DNA of 38,430 bases, from the NCBI GenBank assembly GCA_009885525.1, contig VFKN01000143.1, positions 1 through 38,430 of the forward strand, given 5' to 3'. The position numbers were made by a program, and so were the translations under genes. Of the stretch, positions 31,958 through 38,430 are shown in pieces (position 1 is the stretch's first letter; every line of letters starts with the position of its first letter). Below the pieces are notes generated by a model. The model did not search any database. It saw only the letters and a list, made by a program, of their open reading frames with translations, and was not told the DNA's origin. Source of the DNA: Anaerolineaceae bacterium. GTDB taxonomy: Bacteria; Chloroflexota; Anaerolineae; Anaerolineales; Villigracilaceae.

Positions 31958-32145
31958 TTAAACACAAAGGACACGACGGACACCAAGAAAAGATGTTAAC
32001 TCACCTTGCGCACCCAAGCGTGATTCCCTGAGCGTTAGCGAAGGGTCTCTGAGATAAACGTAGAGGCTCTTCGCTCCGCTCAGAGCGACACTCTCTAAGG
32101 TGAGATGTTAAATTCCTTTGTGAACTTCGTGTCCTTTATCTTTAA
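31958..32145. repeat. Nested inverted-repeat composite, part 1
   Basis: The outer arms are of the ACACAAAGGACACGA type (31958-31977 and about 32112-32145). A second pair lies inside (ATGTTAACTCACCTT at 31993-32007 and AAGGTGAGATGTTAA at 32097-32111). The core at about 32020-32090 carries CCTGAGCGTTAGCGAAGGG and CTCTTCGCTCCGCTCAGAG. Three palindromic families are stacked like shells. No open reading frame is supported here. Confidence 0.8.
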
Positions 32146-32278
32146 ATTTTTTCTCTACCGTACATTATTAAAATGGGACGCTGATGAACGCAGAAAACGC
32201 AGATTTTTTCTTTTTCATCAGCGAAATCAGCGTTTTTCAGCGTCCAAAAAAAGTTTTGTATGGTAGAGAATAATTTTT
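32144..32278. repeat. Nested inverted-repeat composite, part 2
   Basis: The outer arms AAATTTTTTCTCTACCGTAC and TGTATGGTAGAGAATAATTT are near-complementary. They enclose an inner pair (GGACGCTGATGAACGCAG at 32176 and an imperfect partner ending CAGCGTCC at 32245). The block abuts the stop codon of the ArsR-DUF2087 gene. With part 1 it fills the 327-bp gap 31951-32277 almost wholly. Confidence 0.8.
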
Positions 32279-32832
32279 TACTCCCGCCAGTATTCTCCCC
32301 CGCCGCCTTCGCGTTTCATCAGCCCATAGCCGACCAATTCGCGCCGCAAACTGGCTGTGTCTTCATGATACTTGCTGAGTATCTCGTTCACTTTTTTTTC
32401 ACTATATCTTTTATCAACTTCAAAAGATTTCAGCACGTAGCGCAGAATGGCTTCCAGTTTTTTACGCTGGGCGGGAATTGTCTTCAGGCTGCCATCTTTA
32501 CGCACATAATCTTTAATCACTTTGTTATCGTATGCATCAGCATCCACATCCACAACGGAGGCGGCGAGGTTTTCCTGCGAAAACAAATTCCGCGATTTGC
32601 TTTGTAACGCTTTCTCGTCCAACTGATAAACGTTGTAATAGCTCTCCGTCTTCGCGCTGACCAGACCCACCTGCGCCAGTTTCGCAAGATGATGTGAAAC
32701 CGTGGAAGGTTTTAGATCAAGCAGCGCGGCCAGTTCCTCCACGCTGTAAGGCTGCTGCGCGAGTAATCCAACGATCTTGAGACGGTTTGCGTCCGCGAGT
32801 GCCTTGAAAAAAATAACCATTTCATCACTCAT
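32278..32832 (-). CDS. ArsR-family HTH with DUF2087 domain
   Basis: A 184-aa two-domain protein. The winged helix-turn-helix (about 1-80; ALADANRLKIVGLLAQQPYS ... STVSHHLAKLAQVGLV) is ArsR-type without the CxC metal site. DUF2087 follows (about 100-184), with its end signature KVNEILSKYHEDTASLRREL ... YW. DUF2087 may bind a ligand or nucleic acid; its function is unknown. It is a paralogue of the gene at 33200. Between them lies a GIY-YIG gene on the same strand, 2 bp away, so all three form one operon. The stop abuts a repeat arm. Confidence 0.88.
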   Translation of the reverse strand: MSDEMVIFFKALADANRLKIVGLLAQQPYSVEELAALLDLKPSTVSHHLAKLAQVGLVSAKTESYYNVYQLDEKALQSKSRNLFSQENLAASVVDVDADAYDNKVIKDYVRKDGSLKTIPAQRKKLEAILRYVLKSFEVDKRYSEKKVNEILSKYHEDTASLRRELVGYGLMKREGGGGEYWRE

Positions 32833-32834
32833 GA

Positions 32835-33203
32835 TTAAGCCTCACGAATTCTTTCGTTAATGTTATAGCCGCGCTCGCCGAAAGGCTGTAACTTCTCCAG
32901 CCAGATCTGCTCGAGCAAAGTCAGTTCGTCTTTTAAGTTAAAGTTCGGGTCGTCCTTGACATTCACCAATTCCAAAATTTCAAAAATAAATTGATCGGCG
33001 CCAAATTCACTCCATTCTTTTTGGAGTTCTTTATTGGTGTGGCTTCCAATTTTCAGCATAAACTTGTGACGATTCAAGGGACCTTCAAGGTTCAAACTGC
33101 TTCCGAGCAGCACCTTGCCATTCGCAATATTTTTCACCTGGAAAATCCCGGCGGGAATTATCCGCTCTTTGTATTCCATGTGAATATTTTTTCTTGTTTT
33201 CAT
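32835..33203 (-). CDS. GIY-YIG-like nuclease family protein
   Basis: A 122-aa protein with the GIY-YIG core. The first strand reads GIFQVKN (GIY with Tyr to Phe), the second VLLGSSLNL (the YIG position). A conserved Arg lies in LNRHKFML, and HTNKELQKEW and FIFEILE follow, with Glu in the last. Such domains cut DNA or are inactive binders. The Tyr changes leave activity in doubt. The start at 33203 (MKTRKN) overlaps the upstream ArsR stop by four bases (ATGA), so I prefer it to an in-frame ATG at 33215. It is sandwiched between two ArsR-DUF2087 genes. Confidence 0.8.
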   Translation of the reverse strand: MKTRKNIHMEYKERIIPAGIFQVKNIANGKVLLGSSLNLEGPLNRHKFMLKIGSHTNKELQKEWSEFGADQFIFEILELVNVKDDPNFNLKDELTLLEQIWLEKLQPFGERGYNINERIREA

Positions 33204-33751
33204 TTTGTTCTCCAATAACGCGAACCGTCGCTTTCGCGCGCGAGCATATTCGCATCCACGAGATCACGGCGTAAACCGGCGGTATCTTCGTGAAAACGGC
33301 GTACGATCGTGTTTACATCTTTTTCCTTGTAATTCGTTTCAGGTTCAAATGCCTGAAGCAGATAATTCAGGATCACGCGCAGTTTTTCGAACTGAGTGGG
33401 AATCTGACGAATACTCCCATCCGCGTTGAGATATGCCTTGAGCACTTTCTTCGAGATGGGGTCAAGATCAGGAGCGGGGACATACGCGGCGGGGCGTTCT
33501 TTCGCGAAGTTATCTCGCGCCAGCGTGAAGAGTTTATCCGCGTTCAACTCGTATATCTCTTCTTGTTGAGTTAAGACTCCCACATGTTCAAGAAAAGCGA
33601 GGTGGTTGACAATATCGCGCAAGGGAAGATTAAGTTTTTCGGCAATATCGGCGCAGCTCGCGCGGCGCTGACTCAACAAGCCGATGATCCGCAAGCGGTC
33701 CACATCGGTTGCGGCTTTGAGGAAATCAAGCATTTCAGGATTTGTATTCAT
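33200..33751 (-). CDS. ArsR-family HTH with DUF2087 domain, second copy
   Basis: A 183-aa paralogue of the gene at 32278 with the same two-domain plan. The HTH runs about 1-75 (ATDVDRLRIIGLLSQRRAS ... VNHLAFLEHVGVL), and DUF2087 ends with VRRFHEDTAGLRRDLV ... RYW. There is no CxC metal motif. It is first in the three-gene operon, divergent from ilvE with a shared gap of about 150 bp, so it may control its own operon and possibly ilvE. That last point is inference. Confidence 0.88.
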   Translation of the reverse strand: MNTNPEMLDFLKAATDVDRLRIIGLLSQRRASCADIAEKLNLPLRDIVNHLAFLEHVGVLTQQEEIYELNADKLFTLARDNFAKERPAAYVPAPDLDPISKKVLKAYLNADGSIRQIPTQFEKLRVILNYLLQAFEPETNYKEKDVNTIVRRFHEDTAGLRRDLVDANMLARESDGSRYWRTK

Positions 33752-33860
33752 GTTTCACTTCCGTAAATCTAATTTGATGATTATCGAATTAGATTTTAGG
33801 CAGGAATCAATGTTTTGTCAAGAGAAAACCACTGCCGTACCGCTCGTATTTCAACGGGGT

Positions 33861-33866
33861 TATAAT
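33861..33866 (+). promoter_or_regulatory. -10 box of the ilvE promoter
   Basis: A perfect TATAAT lies 36 bp before the GTG start of ilvE. The -35 region at the normal spacing (about 33838) is weak, so an activator may be needed. Confidence 0.55.
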
Positions 33867-33902
33867 CGTTATGTAATATTACTTATCAACTTGGAGGCGT
33901 TA

Positions 33903-34820
33903 GTGGATCTTTCAAAACATGCATTCTTTGAAGGCAAGATCGTTCCGTGGAGCGAGGCAAAGATCAATATTGCCACGCATGGTTTTTTATATGGGACAAC
34001 GGTATTTAGCGGGATGCGGGCATATTGGAGTGAAGAGAAAAAACGTCTCTTCATTTTTCGTCCTTACGAACATTTTCGCCGCCTTTTGGATTCAGCCAAG
34101 ATTTTATCCATGAGCATTCCTTATGATGAGCAGGGGTTGATCCAACTCACGCTGGATGTTTTACGCACAGATAACTGGCAGCAGGATGTCTATCTGCGCC
34201 CGACCATCTACAAAGCGGATATGGGCATCGGCGTGCGCTTGCATAACTTGCGTGATGATTTTTCCATGTTCGTGACTGCGTTCGATAAATATCTCTCCAA
34301 TGACACAAACGCGCATTTGACCATTTCCTCATGGCGGCGCATTGACGATAACGCGATCCCCGCGCGCGGAAAGATTTCGGGCGCGTACGCCAACTCCGCG
34401 CTGGTCAAGACCGATGCGAATCGCGCAGGTTTTGATGAAGCCATCGTGCTCGATCAGGATGGTCAGGTTTCTGAAGGCTCGGCGATGAATATCTTCATGG
34501 TGCGCAACGGAATTTTAGTCACGCCGCCTGCGACGGATAATATCCTCGAAGGAATCACACGCCGCACTGTGATGGAACTTGCGCGCGAAGAATTAGGATT
34601 GCAAGTTGTGGAACGTTCCATTGACCGCACCGAGATCTTAATCGCGGAAGAATTATTTCTGACGGGAACCGCGGCGCAAATTGTCGCCGCCACCAAAGTG
34701 GATTACCGTCCCATCGGTAGCGGGGAAATGGGGCCCGTCACCACGAAATTGCGCGCACTGTTCGATGATGTCGTTCATGCGCGTGTTCCGAAATATCATA
34801 ATTGGAATGTGGAAGTGTGA
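33903..34820 (+). CDS. ilvE: Branched-chain amino-acid aminotransferase
   Basis: A 305-aa fold-type IV PLP aminotransferase that makes Val, Leu and Ile from their 2-oxo acids. The start is a GTG at 33903, with GGAGG ending 5 bp upstream; longer in-frame ATG starts would overlap the divergent ArsR gene. Typical blocks are IATHGFLYGTTVFSGMRAY (about 23-41), YLRPTIYKA (about 97-105), SGAYANSALVKTDA with the PLP Lys169, DEAIVLD and EGSAMNIFMV. The length and GFLYG/FSGMRAY favour IlvE over D-amino-acid transaminase. Confidence 0.93.
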   Translation: MDLSKHAFFEGKIVPWSEAKINIATHGFLYGTTVFSGMRAYWSEEKKRLFIFRPYEHFRRLLDSAKILSMSIPYDEQGLIQLTLDVLRTDNWQQDVYLRPTIYKADMGIGVRLHNLRDDFSMFVTAFDKYLSNDTNAHLTISSWRRIDDNAIPARGKISGAYANSALVKTDANRAGFDEAIVLDQDGQVSEGSAMNIFMVRNGILVTPPATDNILEGITRRTVMELAREELGLQVVERSIDRTEILIAEELFLTGTAAQIVAATKVDYRPIGSGEMGPVTTKLRALFDDVVHARVPKYHNWNVEV

Positions 34821-34868
34821 GATAGTTGGGTAGTCAAATAGTTGAGTAGTTTTGTAGTTGAATAAAAA

Positions 34869-34893
34869 AGCCCGCGCTTATCAGCGACGGGCT
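34869..34893. terminator. Bidirectional terminator after ilvE
   Basis: AGCCCGCGCT pairs with AGCG-A-CGGGCT (one bulged A, loop TATC). An A-run precedes it and a T-rich tract follows. It lies between convergent ilvE and the small coiled-coil gene. A TAGTTG-rich low-complexity tract (34822-34859) precedes it. Confidence 0.85.
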
Positions 34894-34910
34894 CTCTATT
34901 CTCTATTCTC

Positions 34911-35300
34911 TTATTTCTTCTTTTCCCTCTTCAATTCCTCAAGTTCAAGTTTACTTTTCTCAATTTCAAGTTCAAGTTTTTTGCGTTCCATATCCACCAA
35001 AGAAGATTCGCGTTTTTCCTTGCGCCAGGTGATCGCCGTGGTGGTCACAAACCCGATCAACGAGGCAAGCGATGTAGCCAGCGAACTGACCAGGGCAAAA
35101 TTATTTGAGAGTGCAGAAGGTTTTTCGTTTTCGCCAATACTTTGGCCGGAATCCGGAGTTGGCACAGCAACTTGCGCGGAAGGACCCACAGCGGGGGCCG
35201 GGGCGGAGGGAGCCGCAAAAGATGTCATCAACAATCCACATCCAAAAAGCGTAGAGAAGATAAACACCACCAGGAAAATATTCCGCACCGTTTTTGTCAT
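34911..35300 (-). CDS. Small membrane protein with a C-terminal coiled coil
   Basis: A 129-aa protein I do not recognise. An N-terminal signal or TM (about 6-29; includes STLFGCG, a possible lipobox) is followed by a Pro/Ala-rich segment (30-60), a second hydrophobic segment (about 68-92), and a highly charged coiled coil (KKLELEIEKSKLELEELKRE) at the end. Two membrane passes would place the coiled coil in the cytoplasm. There is no homology claim. Confidence 0.7.
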   Translation of the reverse strand: MTKTVRNIFLVVFIFSTLFGCGLLMTSFAAPSAPAPAVGPSAQVAVPTPDSGQSIGENEKPSALSNNFALVSSLATSLASLIGFVTTTAITWRKEKRESSLVDMERKKLELEIEKSKLELEELKREKKK

Positions 35301-35323
35301 CGCGTAAAATTCCTAAATCAATA

Positions 35324-36064
35324 TTATGGATTCTTCACAAAGCGTACGAGGGTTAAATTCTGTGCGCAGTCTTTAAATGTATCAATGTAAACATTATCTG
35401 AAAGCGGCAGACCTGATTGGTCGAGCAATTGCAAATACATCTCACCTTTGGATGCGGTCGGCACATTGCCAAGGGAGAATTCAAAACCTGATTTTCCATA
35501 CGCAGGTGCAATACTACTGACCGTCAACTCATTCATGGTTTTACCGCTATAAAAACCCGTTAGACGGATCGTCATACGCAGCATGTCGGCGTTATTCGCA
35601 TCTACAACCGTACCGCCGATTCCCTGCCAGTTGCAGCCAAACTCCGGGTGGATGATCGTGCTATCAATCCCCTTGAACGAAGCGGAAAAAGCCGCCTTTG
35701 GAACTTTCGTCTGCGTTGGCGTTTTGGTTGCGGGGATCAACGAAAAAGGAGTCGCCGAAGGTTCAAGTGTGAAGGTTGGCAAAAGCGTCTGCGTTGCGGT
35801 CACAGCAGGAAGCGGAGTGAGCGTCCAGGTTGGTTCAAGTTGAATAGGCGTGATCGTCGGCGTGGCAGTCGCAAAAAGATTCACCGTTGGTTTTGGCTGT
35901 AAAAAATTATAGGCTGCGTTGGGATAAACAAAGACCGCCGCAAAGTATAAAACCAGACAAAATGTAGATAGAAGCATGAGAACACTTAAAACATCCCATA
36001 TCGCAAAACGGGATGCCTGCTTCTTTGGCGCGGCGGGAGTATCTTCATAGTCGTATTTGCTCAT
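35324..36064 (-). CDS. Membrane-anchored protein with a Thr/Pro stalk and a beta domain
   Basis: A 246-aa protein of no recognised family. A TM (about 22-47) is followed by a Thr/Pro-rich stalk (about 58-125; repeated ATPT/TLTP phrases) and a C-terminal beta-rich domain (about 126-246) with Cys in GCNWQGIGG and DCAQNL, a possible disulfide pair. The start at 36064 has GGAGT upstream; a longer in-frame ATG at 36127 would place a REP pair in the coding region. It is similar in style to other Chloroflexota surface proteins. Confidence 0.75.
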   Translation of the reverse strand: MSKYDYEDTPAAPKKQASRFAIWDVLSVLMLLSTFCLVLYFAAVFVYPNAAYNFLQPKPTVNLFATATPTITPIQLEPTWTLTPLPAVTATQTLLPTFTLEPSATPFSLIPATKTPTQTKVPKAAFSASFKGIDSTIIHPEFGCNWQGIGGTVVDANNADMLRMTIRLTGFYSGKTMNELTVSSIAPAYGKSGFEFSLGNVPTASKGEMYLQLLDQSGLPLSDNVYIDTFKDCAQNLTLVRFVKNP

Positions 36065-36086
36065 TATTGACTCCGAACATGAATTT

Positions 36087-36141
36087 GTAACGCGACATTT
36101 ATGTCGCTTGGTTGCCCAGTGCGACATAAATGTCGCGTTAC
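36087..36141. repeat. Perfect inverted pair of a palindromic element
   Basis: GTAACGCGACATTTATGTCG then C, followed after 13 bp by its exact complement (36121-36141); each arm is itself a smaller palindrome (GCGACAT-TT-ATGTCGC). The TAA stop of the downstream PpiC gene (36138-36140 on the minus strand) lies in the outer end. It differs in core from the GTAG-REPs but shares the outer GTAACGC with the copy at serS. Confidence 0.9.
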
Positions 36142-37028
36142 GGGGCTAAAACAATAGTACTCGTTGCGCGTTTTTCATCGATCCATTTTTTTACCGCAAG
36201 TTCCTGCACGATCAGCAAAGCATCCGGCGATAAAGCGTGGTTGCCGCGTTCAAGCGCTTTGAAAATATGGAAGCCAGCATCGGTTGCGATCACATCACTG
36301 TACGCGCCAGCCTGTAAGGCAAACACGGCTTCATCGGCTTTTGCATCCAACAGATAACCACGCGGCACCCAACCCAACTCGCCAAGTGTGGTCGGGTCGA
36401 ACCGCGCCGCAATAACATCAAAATCTGTGCCCGTTTTCAACTCATCGAGCGCGGCGCGCGCCTTCGCTTCATTATAGGCTAAAATCTGGCGCAGATGAAT
36501 TTGCTCCATCGTTTTTGGCACATCTGCAATAATTTTGTCACGCATCCACGCCGCTTCTGCAGAACGCTTCAATGCGATTGGAAACGAGATGGCGTCATAG
36601 CCATGAGATGATTCCCACGCGGATAAAGCATCCGCGCCGCCGATTTGATTCGCCAACGCGTCCATGCGTGACTTCAAATCTGATTCTGTTAACTCGAAAT
36701 TCGCCTCCCGCGCAGATTGCGCGAGCAGCGTCTGCGCGATCATATCCTCCAACACGATTCGATTCGCGTCCTCGTCTGTGACCGTTTTGCCAAGCGCGGT
36801 CTGCGCGGATTTATAGCGCGCCAGTTCAGATTCAAATTCGGGGATGAGGATATATTCGCCATTCACAATCGCAACCGAGGGTGGCGGAGTCGCGCTGGGC
36901 GGTATCGAGGTGGAGGTCGGTATTTGGGGCGTGGGTGTACTCGAGCTTAGAAAAGAGGCGCAGGCACTTAATCCCAAAGCAAGAAATAGAATCAGCAGAT
37001 TGAAAAATAACCGGGGTTTGAAAAACAT
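36138..37028 (-). CDS. PpiC-type peptidyl-prolyl isomerase lipoprotein
   Basis: A 296-aa secreted protein. The start at 37028 gives a clean lipoprotein signal: a hydrophobic stretch (8-20) then LSAC with Cys23. A Thr/Pro linker follows, then a SurA/PrsA-type N-terminal helical domain (about 55-170; EYILIPEFESELARYKSAQ) and a PpiC parvulin domain (about 175-270; IHLRQILAYNEAKARAALDELK-TGTDFDVIA, LGELGWVPRG, AGFHIFKALE). It should help fold exported proteins outside the membrane, like PrsA. The stop codon is part of a palindromic repeat. Confidence 0.88.
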   Translation of the reverse strand: MFFKPRLFFNLLILFLALGLSACASFLSSSTPTPQIPTSTSIPPSATPPPSVAIVNGEYILIPEFESELARYKSAQTALGKTVTDEDANRIVLEDMIAQTLLAQSAREANFELTESDLKSRMDALANQIGGADALSAWESSHGYDAISFPIALKRSAEAAWMRDKIIADVPKTMEQIHLRQILAYNEAKARAALDELKTGTDFDVIAARFDPTTLGELGWVPRGYLLDAKADEAVFALQAGAYSDVIATDAGFHIFKALERGNHALSPDALLIVQELAVKKWIDEKRATSTIVLAP

Positions 37029-37050
37029 CGTCAGGATTATACCAACGAAA

Positions 37051-37095
37051 AACCCCTCTCCCATCCTGAGCGAAGTCGAAGGAGGGAGAGGGGTT
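37051..37095 (-). terminator. groEL terminator with a repeat core
   Basis: AACCCCTCTCCC pairs with GGGAGAGGGGTT; inside, TCCT pairs with AGGA around GAGCGAAGTCGA. On the minus strand the stem is followed by TTTTT, so it is a strong Rho-independent terminator. The loop sequence CCTGAGCGAAGTCGAAGG is also the type of a dispersed repeat and resembles the core at about 32027-32045. Confidence 0.88.
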
Positions 37096-37111
37096 AGTAG
37101 TGAGGGCTGGT

Positions 37112-38430
37112 TTAGTAGTCCATACCGCCCATGCCGCCGGGAGGCATGGCAGGTCCGCTTTCTTTCGCGGGGACGTCGGTGATGAGCACGTCGGTGGTGA
37201 GGATCATCGCGGCGATGGAGGCGGCGTTCTCAAGCGCGCCGCGCACAACTTTGACGGGATCGATCACACCGGCTTTGATCATGTCGGTGTATTCGCCGGT
37301 GAGGACGTTGAAGCCGATGTTCGGGTTCTTCTTCTCGGCGGCGGTGCGGCGGACGGTGTCAATGATGACCGAGCCGTCTTGCCCAGCGTTGGAAGCCAAC
37401 TTGCGGATCGGGGCTTCGAGCGCCTTCTTGACGATGTTGATGCCGACTTTGATTTCTTCGTTCTCGTCTTCGGCGTGCTGCTTGGCGAGTTTGTCGAGTT
37501 TGTTGGCGGCGTTGATGAGGGAGATTTCGCCACCGGGGACGATACCTTCTTCGACAGCGGCGCGCGCAGCGGAGAGGGCGTCTTCGACGCGGTGCTTCTT
37601 CTCTTTCATTTCGGTTTCGGTCGCGGCGCCTACGCGGATGATGGCAACACCACCGCTGAGCTTGGCGAGACGTTCCTGAAGTTTTTCCTTATCGTAATCG
37701 CTGGTGCTCTTGTCGATTTCGATGCGGATTTCCTTGATGCGGCCTTCGATGTCGCCTTTCTTGCCTTTGCCGCCGATGATGGTTGTGTTCTCTTTGTCAG
37801 AGACAATCTTCTCAGCGCGGCCGAGGTCTTGAATGGTGGCGGTTTCGAGCTTGCGTCCCATTTCTTCAGAGATGACCTGTCCGGCGGTGAGGACGGCGAT
37901 GTCGTTCAACATGGCCTTGCGGCGATCACCAAAACCCGGGGCTTTGATGGCGAGCACGTTCAACATGCCGCGCAATTTGTTAAGCACGAGGGTCGCGAGA
38001 GCTTCGCCGTCAATGTCTTCAGCGATGATGACGAGTTCGCGCTTGCCAACCTGTACGAGTTTTTCGAGCAAAGGAACAATGTCCTGCGCCGCGGAGATTT
38101 TCTTGTCATAGATCAAGACATACGCGTCGTTGATCTGGGCTTCCATCTGGTCGCCGTTGGTGATGAAGTAAGGCGAGATGTAACCGCGATCAAACTGCAT
38201 CCCTTCCACGAATTCGGTCTCGAACTGCATGGATTTGGATTCTTCAACGGTGATGACGCCGTCTTTGCCGACTTTGTCCATCACGTCTGCGATGAGCTCG
38301 CCGATCTCAACATCCGCAGCGGAGTTGGTCGCTACGGAAGCGATCTCTTCGCGGGTGTCGATCTTGGTGGAGTTCTTCTTGAGTTCGATGACGATGGTCT
38401 CGGTGGCGAGTTCAATGCCGCGCTTGAGCA
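37112..38430 (-). CDS. groEL: Chaperonin GroEL (5' end outside window)
   Basis: About 438 residues of the 60-kDa chaperonin are visible. The frame stays open to the window edge upstream ([20 protein letters not shown]), so the first 115-120 residues are missing. Recognisable parts are [13 protein letters not shown], the apical domain with [30 protein letters not shown] in the equatorial domain, and the C-terminal GGMGGM tail. It folds proteins with GroES and ATP in the cytosol. groES is probably further upstream outside the window. Confidence 0.97.
   Translation of the reverse strand, partial: LKRGIELATETIVIELKKNSTKIDTREEIASVATNSAADVEIGELIADVMDKVGKDGVITVEESKSMQFETEFVEGMQFDRGYISPYFITNGDQMEAQINDAYVLIYDKKISAAQDIVPLLEKLVQVGKRELVIIAEDIDGEALATLVLNKLRGMLNVLAIKAPGFGDRRKAMLNDIAVLTAGQVISEEMGRKLETATIQDLGRAEKIVSDKENTTIIGGKGKKGDIEGRIKEIRIEIDKSTSDYDKEKLQERLAKLSGGVAIIRVGAATETEMKEKKHRVEDALSAARAAVEEGIVPGGEISLINAANKLDKLAKQHAEDENEEIKVGINIVKKALEAPIRKLASNAGQDGSVIIDTVRRTAAEKKNPNIGFNVLTGEYTDMIKAGVIDPVKVVRGALENAASIAAMILTTDVLITDVPAKESGPAMPPGGMGGMDY

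Noticed and set aside
31951..32277. Small non-coding RNA gene in the long gap
   Set aside because: Its strong folding is explained by nested dispersed repeats; no promoter or separate terminator is visible.
33684..33902. N-terminal extension of ilvE from an upstream ATG
   Set aside because: It would overlap the divergent ArsR gene and add 73 residues unlike any aminotransferase; the GTG at 33903 has a strong GGAGG site.
37131..37679. Long open frame on the strand opposite groEL
   Set aside because: It is a shadow of the highly biased groEL coding strand: no ribosome site, no recognisable domain, and groEL is certain.

Overview
The window looks like a chromosomal segment of a Chloroflexota bacterium, most likely class Anaerolineae. 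This is an inference from protein style: secreted proteins and lipoproteins with long Thr/Pro linkers, a T-box-controlled serS, a RodZ-like/RimO pair, several YkuD L,D-transpeptidases, and many small palindromic repeats between genes. I see no tRNA, rRNA, CRISPR array, prophage or large transposon.

Layout. 1-3820 (+): the tail of an unknown gene, then a tightly packed run of two M42 aminopeptidases enclosing a MntA/HepT (MNT/HEPN) toxin-antitoxin pair and an S51 peptidase. 3895-7299 (-): a DUF456 membrane protein, a REP-associated transposase (RAYT) between two REP palindromes, serS with a T-box leader, and a membrane sugar-phosphate transferase. 7350-9481 (+): a two-component system. 9530-10543 (-): an SDR-type threonine dehydrogenase. 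10615-13365 (+): a lipoprotein, a possible PD-(D/E)XK nuclease and a UPF0175/DUF3368 toxin-antitoxin pair. 13488-19750 (+): a cell-wall cluster (amidase and three L,D-transpeptidases), then a LURP-one/tubby-like protein, a small unknown protein, a TPR membrane protein and a CopD-like membrane protein. 19984-23726 (-): rimO, a RodZ-like protein with two HTH domains, and rplI. 23849-28092 (+): a DivIC/FtsB-like protein, a large GAF-GAF-GGDEF sensor and lysA. 28169-29871 (-): a sugar nucleotidyltransferase and a LegB-like sugar-nucleotide dehydratase. 29947-31950 (+): DUF711 and an unusual SDR. 31951-32277: a repeat island. 32278-33751 (-): ArsR-DUF2087, GIY-YIG, ArsR-DUF2087. 33903-34820 (+): ilvE. 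34911-38430 (-): two unknown membrane or secreted proteins, a PpiC-type lipoprotein and a partial groEL.

The most striking theme is the density and placement of small palindromic repeats. REP palindromes beginning with GTAG flank the RAYT gene. They supply the stop codons of both the RAYT and serS, and a related copy sits inside the serS T-box leader. A second, unrelated palindrome supplies the stop codon of the PpiC lipoprotein gene. A third kind is translated in frame inside the RodZ-like gene. A fourth forms the N-terminal coding part of a lipoprotein. The 327-bp stretch at 31951-32277 is made almost wholly of nested inverted repeats. Other candidates for new biology are the ArsR-DUF2087/GIY-YIG/ArsR-DUF2087 operon and the toxin-antitoxin pair inside a peptidase operon.
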